A stretch of DNA of 64,000 nucleotides, taken from NCBI RefSeq assembly GCF_002155425.1, contig NZ_MUYG01000006.1:1-64000 (forward strand), in the 5' to 3' direction. Below are positions 63,114-64,000 of the stretch, in pieces (the first letter of the stretch is position 1; each line of letters begins with the position of its first letter). The stretch is from Erythrobacter donghaensis (lineage in GTDB: Bacteria > Pseudomonadota > Alphaproteobacteria > Sphingomonadales > Sphingomonadaceae). The notes beneath the pieces were generated by a model. The model had not been told where the DNA came from. It saw only the letters and a list, made by a program, of their open reading frames with translations, and searched no databases. The position numbers and the translations under genes were made by a program.

Positions 63114-63819
63114 GCGCGCCCTTCCAGCTCTCACCCAGCCGGATCTCGCCCCATTCCTGAAAGAACCGCCCGTGCGGGCCATCGCGCCCGCAGGTCAGCA
63201 GCGGCAGGAGCATGGCGTAGATCTCTTCTGGCGCATGGCCGTAATCGCTCATCGCAGTGCGGGTCGCGCCGGGGCTGAACTCGTTGACCAGCACGTCCGG
63301 GTACCGATCGCGGTCGATCTCGCCCGCGATCCCGCGCACCAGCGAATGGAGCGCGCCCTTGGACACCGAATAGGCGAGCGATCCGGGCAGCGGGTTCATG
63401 TCGGCGAGCGAGCCCATCACCACCACCCGCCCGTAATTGCGCGTCAGCATCGCAGGCAGCACCGCGCGCACCGCATTGGCAACACCGACCACGTTGATGC
63501 GCAGAACGTCGTCCAGATGCTCGGGCGTCTGGTCGAGGAAGTGCGCCTTGGGATAGACCGCCGCCGCCGCGATCAGATGCTCGACCGGGCCATGCGCCGC
63601 CTCGGCCGCGGCAAAGCCTTCCGCGCAGGACGCACCATCGGCGACATCGACCGTGATCGGGGTGATGTTTGGGGCAGTGGCGGCGAGTTCGGCAAGCACG
63701 GATTCATTGCGGCCCATCGCCGACACGCGGTGCCCGTCAGCGGCAAACTGGCGGGCGAGCGCCTGCCCGATCCCGCCGCTCGCCCCGGTGATCGCGACAT
63801 GGCGCTGGGCGGCGCTCAT
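63088..63819 (-). CDS. short-chain dehydrogenase/reductase
   Basis: This 243-residue NAD(P)-dependent oxidoreductase begins RHVAITGASGGIGQALARQF, the glycine-rich cofactor motif, and has the catalytic Tyr and Lys in LAYSVSKGALHSLVRG. The C-terminal part NEFSPGATRTAMSDYG is typical of the classical family. The ATG at 63819 overlaps the stop of the acyltransferase-like gene, so the two are co-translated; the frame to 63978 is unsupported. It overlaps the sulfotransferase-like gene by 26 bp. Its substrate is not predictable. Confidence 0.87.
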   Translation of the reverse strand: MSAAQRHVAITGASGGIGQALARQFAADGHRVSAMGRNESVLAELAATAPNITPITVDVADGASCAEGFAAAEAAHGPVEHLIAAAAVYPKAHFLDQTPEHLDDVLRINVVGVANAVRAVLPAMLTRNYGRVVVMGSLADMNPLPGSLAYSVSKGALHSLVRGIAGEIDRDRYPDVLVNEFSPGATRTAMSDYGHAPEEIYAMLLPLLTCGRDGPHGRFFQEWGEIRLGESWKGALKRIVLRR

Positions 63820-64000
63820 GCCCCGGCCTCCGCCCGCGGACGCAGGCGGGCGAGCACTCCGCGCGCGATCCGTTCCGGCCATTCCTTGTGGCCCAGCGCC
63901 GGTTCCTCGATCCACCGCCACGAGGCATAGGCGAGGGCCAGCGTGATCGGCCAGCACACCGCGAACAGCGCCAGCCACGAGGTGAAGGGATAGAGGTTCA
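63816..64000 (-). CDS. acyltransferase 3 family protein, C-terminal part (5' end outside window)
   Basis: The visible 60 residues end a protein reading from the right edge. They contain a hydrophobic stretch (WLALFAVCWPITLALAYASW) followed by RWIEEPALGHKEWPERIARG, the C-terminal pattern of OafA/YrhL-type membrane acyltransferases that acetylate surface sugars. The stop overlaps the ATG of the SDR gene by four bases. Only the end is seen, so the substrate and full domain layout cannot be judged. Confidence 0.65.
   Translation of the reverse strand, partial: NLYPFTSWLALFAVCWPITLALAYASWRWIEEPALGHKEWPERIARGVLARLRPRAEAGA

Overview
The window is high-GC DNA that reads as an alphaproteobacterial chromosome, most likely Sphingomonadales and probably Erythrobacteraceae. 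This assignment is inference from the style of the housekeeping proteins (FolK, AguB, RsmB, a DUF1674 protein, RpoZ, FtsH, ExoD, DevC-type exporter) and from the GTA-spike-like protein family. No rRNA is present to confirm it.

Region 1 (1 to about 8,555) is accessory DNA. It holds an IS1182-type insertion sequence at the left edge, a serine resolvase with a possible res/operator region, and a restriction-modification locus. That locus pairs a phospholipase-D-fold nuclease (BfiI/NgoFVII type) with two overlapping SPPY-class DNA methyltransferase genes and an unknown leading gene under a long palindrome. A protein with a HUH-like motif closes the region. Region 2 (8,556-22,581) is a 14-kb integrative island bounded by a 47-bp direct repeat of the 3' half of tRNA-Lys(TTT). 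It encodes a tyrosine integrase, two AlpA/excisionase-like proteins, a primase-helicase, a block of small unknown genes (one resembling a terminase small subunit), a secreted protein, an XRE regulator and a type II HNH nuclease plus C5-cytosine methyltransferase. The layout resembles a phage satellite carrying defence cargo.

Region 3 (22,536 to about 42,214) is ordinary backbone: tRNA-Lys, folK, aguB, a SIMPL lipoprotein, an exported methyltransferase, msrA, rsmB, chrA, rpoZ, a ParA-like ATPase, a DUF3667 membrane protein, ftsH, and a TetR-controlled DevC/DevA/HlyD/NodT export operon, followed by exoD and two acyl-CoA genes.

Region 4 (about 42,330-64,000) is an exopolysaccharide island. It combines sulfate activation to PAPS (cysD, cysN/C), PAP recycling (cysQ), two nucleotide-sugar dehydrogenases, WecB, glycosyltransferases, Wza- and Wzc-type export proteins, an O-antigen-ligase/polymerase-like protein, a sulfotransferase-like protein, a methyltransferase, an SDR and the end of an acyltransferase. 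Read together these suggest a sulfated, possibly acylated surface polysaccharide. A two-gene unit (58,830-61,213), whose first product resembles the head-spike base protein of gene transfer agents, sits inside this cluster. A short palindromic motif, TGCANTGCA, recurs in the promoter regions of this island and may be a shared operator.
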